The notes below the pieces were generated by a model that was given only the letters and a program-made list of their open reading frames with translations, made no database searches and was not told the DNA's origin. 64,000 bases of DNA from a bacterium (GTDB lineage: Bacteria > Electryoneota > JAOADG01). The translations under genes were made by a program, and so were the position numbers. Positions 61,018-64,000 of this stretch are shown here, piece after piece. Every line of letters starts with the position of its first letter. Position 1 is the first letter of the stretch. The DNA lies in assembly GCA_026417415.1 (NCBI GenBank), contig JAOADG010000008.1, positions 434,001-498,000 on the forward strand, written 5' to 3'.

Positions 61018-63891
61018 ATGATTTTTATACGAATTATCTTATTTATAGGGGTCTTGTTATTTCCATTTCCTTTAATTTCCAATCAACTTATTTATCCGAT
61101 TACAAAAGGTGATAATTTTTCCTCTTTACTTAGTATTTACACACGTTCAATTGAAAACAATATAAATTCTTTTTCCACATTAATTAATGAAAATGAGATG
61201 AATGAAAGTACTGAAGTTAATGTTATACTTCATGGAAATATAAATAGAAAAGATTTAGAGGAATTGGGGGTAAAGATTGGTACATCTACGTCGAATTGGG
61301 TTACAGCAAGAGTGAATTATTTGCAATTACAACAGATAAAACAGATTCCGAATATAACCTGGATTGAGATGGGCGTAAAAAATGATCCTTTATGTGCTAT
61401 TGCAAATTCAGATTCAACAACTGCAGGTGGATGGAAATTAGGAAATGGTGCATCTTTGGTACACCAAGTATATGATGGCACCAACGTGCTTTTTGGTATC
61501 ATTGATACTGGAGTAGATTGGGCACATTTAGATTTTCGGAATGATGCGAATCCGACCCAATCCAGAATACTTTTCATCTGGGATATGGTAACACCACCAG
61601 GAAATGGAAGATTTTCTCCAATTGGTTTCAACTATGGTGTGGAATTTAATCAATCACATATTAACAATGAATTAGATGGTACACCTGAGGGTTATGTAGT
61701 ATCCATGTCCAATTCATCACATGGTACAACCGTTGCAGGAATTTCAGTAGGAGATGGTTCAGCATTCCCAAATAACGGTTTGGCAAAAGGAGTAGCACCT
61801 AAAGCAAATTTATTGGTTGTTCGTGTGAATCAAAGTACAACTGCAGAAATCATTGATGGTGTAAATTGGCTAATGCAAAAAGCCAATCAATTAGGAAGGC
61901 CGATAGTGGTTAATATCTCATTAGGTGGCCATTTTGGTGCTCATGATGGTTCCAGAACTGATGAACAATACATTTCTTCACAATCGGGACCAGGTAAAAT
62001 TTTTGTGATTGCAGCAGGTAATAGTGGGAATTCAAATATCCATGCACAAGGAACTGTCAATACCACTCAATCTACTACCTTTAATGTACCATCATCTACT
62101 ACTGCAGTTTTAATTGATGTGTGGTACAAAGGAGGAGATGCTTACATTTTCCAATTAACGAATCCTACAGGAACCACTCTATCGTTCAATCCAATGTCTG
62201 ACAATGTTGGAAATTATCCAAACAATGATTATGCAGAAGTTTACAATGGTACAGAAACAATTGCACCAATTACCAATGGGGATGGTAGAATTGTTCTATA
62301 CATTGCAGATGGAAACTCAAGTACAATTACCGGTGGTACTTGGACGATGACTTTACAAAGAGTACAGTTTTCCGGAAATGGAACTTGGGATGCTTGGGTC
62401 GCGGGTACAGCGGGGGGAAGTGTAGTTTTTACATCAAACCAAAATACTTTAAAAACACTAACTATGCCAGCAACTGCAACAAATGCAATTAGTGTAGCAA
62501 ATTATAGTGGAGGTGGTATTTACATAGATATAAACGGAGTTCAGCGGGGCACTTCAACTTTGGATGGGCGGCGGGTAGCTACTTCAAGCAGAGGTCCAAC
62601 ACGAACAGGTGGACAAAAACCAGAGATATCTGCAGTTGGAAATGTGGCAAGGACAACACGTGCATCTTCTTACAACCCTGGAAATTCACAATTACTACCC
62701 GGTGGCTTTCATTATGTTTCTGGATCAGGTACTTCTTTTGCAGCTCCTCACGTTGCTGGTGCTGTTGTATTGATGTTACAAAAGTGGAATTTGCTTAATC
62801 AAAACGATGTAAAAAGTAAGCTAATTAATTCTGCGACTTTAGATACACAAACAGGTCCTGTATGGAATGATTCGTGGGGATTTGGAAAATTGTACATTCC
62901 AAATGCATTGCAGACGATCACAAAAACAGTACAACCTAATGTTCCTATTACATTTGGTAACACATCCACCACTTTAACGTTTACAACTTTGCCGAGTGGA
63001 CAATGGAATGTAACTGTGGATAGGATTTCTCAGACACCACAAAACATTGGATCGCATTCTGCATTACCATTTTATTATTCAATCACTTCTTCATTACCAA
63101 ATTTTAACTTTTCTACTACAATTGAAATCCAATATACAAATCAAGAAGTAGGTTCATTAGATGAAAATGTTTTAACGATTTGTTATTTTGACGGTTTAAA
63201 TTGGATCCCACTCCCTAATCAAATGCGTTTTCCAAATGAAAATAAAGTACGTGCAACTACGGATCATTTTACCGATTTTGGTGTTTTAGATAGCGAAGAA
63301 GGAACCTTACCGGTTCAGTTAACTTCATTTCAAGCTGTCGGTGAAGTAGGAAGAATTCGCATCACTTGGAAAGCGGAATCTGAGATTGATTTGAATTATT
63401 GGATTCTTGAAAAAAGAGAAAGAGGTTACCAATCATTTACTATTCATAGCATTACTCCTGGTATAGGTCAAAACGTTCCGCATCTGTACAATGTCTTTGA
63501 TTATCAAGTAATTCCAGCAAAAGTGTATGAATACCGATTGACTGAAGTTACAGCGGATGGTGAACAAATTATCTATCCAAGTATCGTATCTGCAGCATCT
63601 CTTGAAAGGCAAGATCTTTCTATACCTTCAGTATTTGAAATTTCAAAGGTTTATCCAAATCCATTTAATCTGAATGCTACATTTCGAATTCGAGTCCCTT
63701 ATCAATCTGAATTAGAAGTGTACGTTGTGGATATTTTAGGAAACCGTGTAGCAAACATTTCTAAAGAGCATTTTCAGTCGGGCGAATATCAATTTGAATG
63801 GAATGCGAAACATCATAGTTCTGGGATTTACTTTTTAGTTGCAAAAATGAATGATCAACAAGTAACCAAGAAAATAGTGTTAATGAAATGA
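61018..63891 (+). CDS. Secreted subtilisin-family (S8) serine protease with T9SS sorting domain
   Basis: 957 residues from ATG 61018, with GGAGG five bases upstream. Signal peptide, then a propeptide-like region and the S8 catalytic domain: Asp in IIDTGVDWAHLDF (about 163), His in SSHGTTVAGIS (about 237), Ser in GSGTSFAAPHVAG (about 573). The gap between His and Ser is long because of an inserted beta domain. A fibronectin-like segment and sorting domain (VYPNPFNLN) end it. Probably degrades extracellular protein. It shares four bases with the next gene. Confidence 0.95.
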   Translation: MIFIRIILFIGVLLFPFPLISNQLIYPITKGDNFSSLLSIYTRSIENNINSFSTLINENEMNESTEVNVILHGNINRKDLEELGVKIGTSTSNWVTARVNYLQLQQIKQIPNITWIEMGVKNDPLCAIANSDSTTAGGWKLGNGASLVHQVYDGTNVLFGIIDTGVDWAHLDFRNDANPTQSRILFIWDMVTPPGNGRFSPIGFNYGVEFNQSHINNELDGTPEGYVVSMSNSSHGTTVAGISVGDGSAFPNNGLAKGVAPKANLLVVRVNQSTTAEIIDGVNWLMQKANQLGRPIVVNISLGGHFGAHDGSRTDEQYISSQSGPGKIFVIAAGNSGNSNIHAQGTVNTTQSTTFNVPSSTTAVLIDVWYKGGDAYIFQLTNPTGTTLSFNPMSDNVGNYPNNDYAEVYNGTETIAPITNGDGRIVLYIADGNSSTITGGTWTMTLQRVQFSGNGTWDAWVAGTAGGSVVFTSNQNTLKTLTMPATATNAISVANYSGGGIYIDINGVQRGTSTLDGRRVATSSRGPTRTGGQKPEISAVGNVARTTRASSYNPGNSQLLPGGFHYVSGSGTSFAAPHVAGAVVLMLQKWNLLNQNDVKSKLINSATLDTQTGPVWNDSWGFGKLYIPNALQTITKTVQPNVPITFGNTSTTLTFTTLPSGQWNVTVDRISQTPQNIGSHSALPFYYSITSSLPNFNFSTTIEIQYTNQEVGSLDENVLTICYFDGLNWIPLPNQMRFPNENKVRATTDHFTDFGVLDSEEGTLPVQLTSFQAVGEVGRIRITWKAESEIDLNYWILEKRERGYQSFTIHSITPGIGQNVPHLYNVFDYQVIPAKVYEYRLTEVTADGEQIIYPSIVSAASLERQDLSIPSVFEISKVYPNPFNLNATFRIRVPYQSELEVYVVDILGNRVANISKEHFQSGEYQFEWNAKHHSSGIYFLVAKMNDQQVTKKIVLMK

Positions 63892-64000
63892 AATGGATTA
63901 TTGACGGGAATAACGTATTAGGTGTTCATAAAGATAAAAATTGGATTCCGAGAATATCTCAAATACAGAATCTAATCAGTTCATCTAATGCTTTAGGTGA
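63888..64000 (+). CDS. NYN/YacP-like domain protein (partial)
   Basis: Cut by the right edge; 37 codons are present. The ATG overlaps the subtilisin stop (ATGA). It begins MKWIIDGNNVLGVHKDKNW. IIDGNN with a nearby Asp is the start of the NYN (YacP/DUF901) PIN-like nuclease fold, whose members cleave RNA in some bacteria. The rest of the gene is needed to judge. Confidence 0.65.
   Translation, partial: MKWIIDGNNVLGVHKDKNWIPRISQIQNLISSSNALG

Noticed and set aside
1-64000. CRISPR arrays, insertion sequences or prophage genes
   Set aside because: No regularly spaced repeats, transposase, integrase or phage structural motifs were seen on either strand.

Overview
This window is AT-rich bacterial chromosome with no plasmid, phage or insertion-sequence signature. 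It most likely comes from a Gram-negative anaerobe of the Fibrobacteres-Chlorobi-Bacteroidetes (FCB) superphylum or an allied candidate phylum. Three things point there: a type IX secretion (T9SS) locus with a PorU-like sortase and a PorV-like protein; several large secreted proteins ending in the 'YPNPFN' type-A sorting domain; and a group 3b (sulfhydrogenase-type) [NiFe] hydrogenase. The phylum cannot be fixed from the sequence alone. Non-ATG starts (TTG, GTG) are frequent and usually supported by a Shine-Dalgarno sequence (SD).

Layout. 1-4.6 kb: an NtrC-type sigma-54 activator (cut by the left edge) diverges from an ArsR-type regulator, followed by DUF302 and an M16 peptidase pair (active plus zinc-less). 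4.6-8.1 kb: full-length cobalamin-dependent methionine synthase. 8.1-12.3 kb: four-gene NAD(P)-linked hydrogenase operon hydBGDA behind two Rex-like operators, closed by a terminator. 12.4-21.9 kb: a long co-directional housekeeping run (DinB-like, rsgA, tilS, ftsH, PEGA protein, divergent folE-like, TPR, folP, rimI, accD), then a bidirectional terminator and tRNA-Lys on the other strand. 22-32 kb: repeat lipoprotein, orphan AAA ATPase, sodium:solute symporter, secreted M14 carboxypeptidase, ABC exporter and an inositol-monophosphatase/ADP-ribosylglycohydrolase-like fusion, then a decayed T9SS cargo gene. 32.8-37.5 kb: murG with an unusual C-terminal extension, mraY and an ABC-2 exporter, all overlapping. 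37.6-46.3 kb (minus): T9SS locus of PorU-like sortase, PorV-like protein, lipoprotein, SLBB protein and barrel-like protein, plus a 37-residue membrane protein. 46.5-64 kb: flippase-like protein, nine-heme cytochrome lipoprotein, thioesterase, glgC, secreted Ig-like protein, glycosyltransferases, peroxiredoxin, ferredoxin, queuosine-precursor transporter, a C25-family secreted protein lacking the usual catalytic His, a secreted subtilisin, and the start of a NYN-domain gene.

How it fits together. The secreted peptidases (M14, C25-like, S8) and the Ig-like protein carry the sorting signal that a T9SS with PorU and PorV would export and process, suggesting extracellular protein degradation. The hydrogenase probably balances NAD(P)H during fermentation, and the Rex-like sites would tie it to the NADH/NAD+ ratio. 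The most notable observations are the hydrogenase large subunit that already ends at its mature C-terminus, the MurG extension, the IMPase-ARH fusion with an eroded second domain, the FolE-like protein with changed active-site positions, and the multi-lesion pseudogene at 32-32.7 kb.
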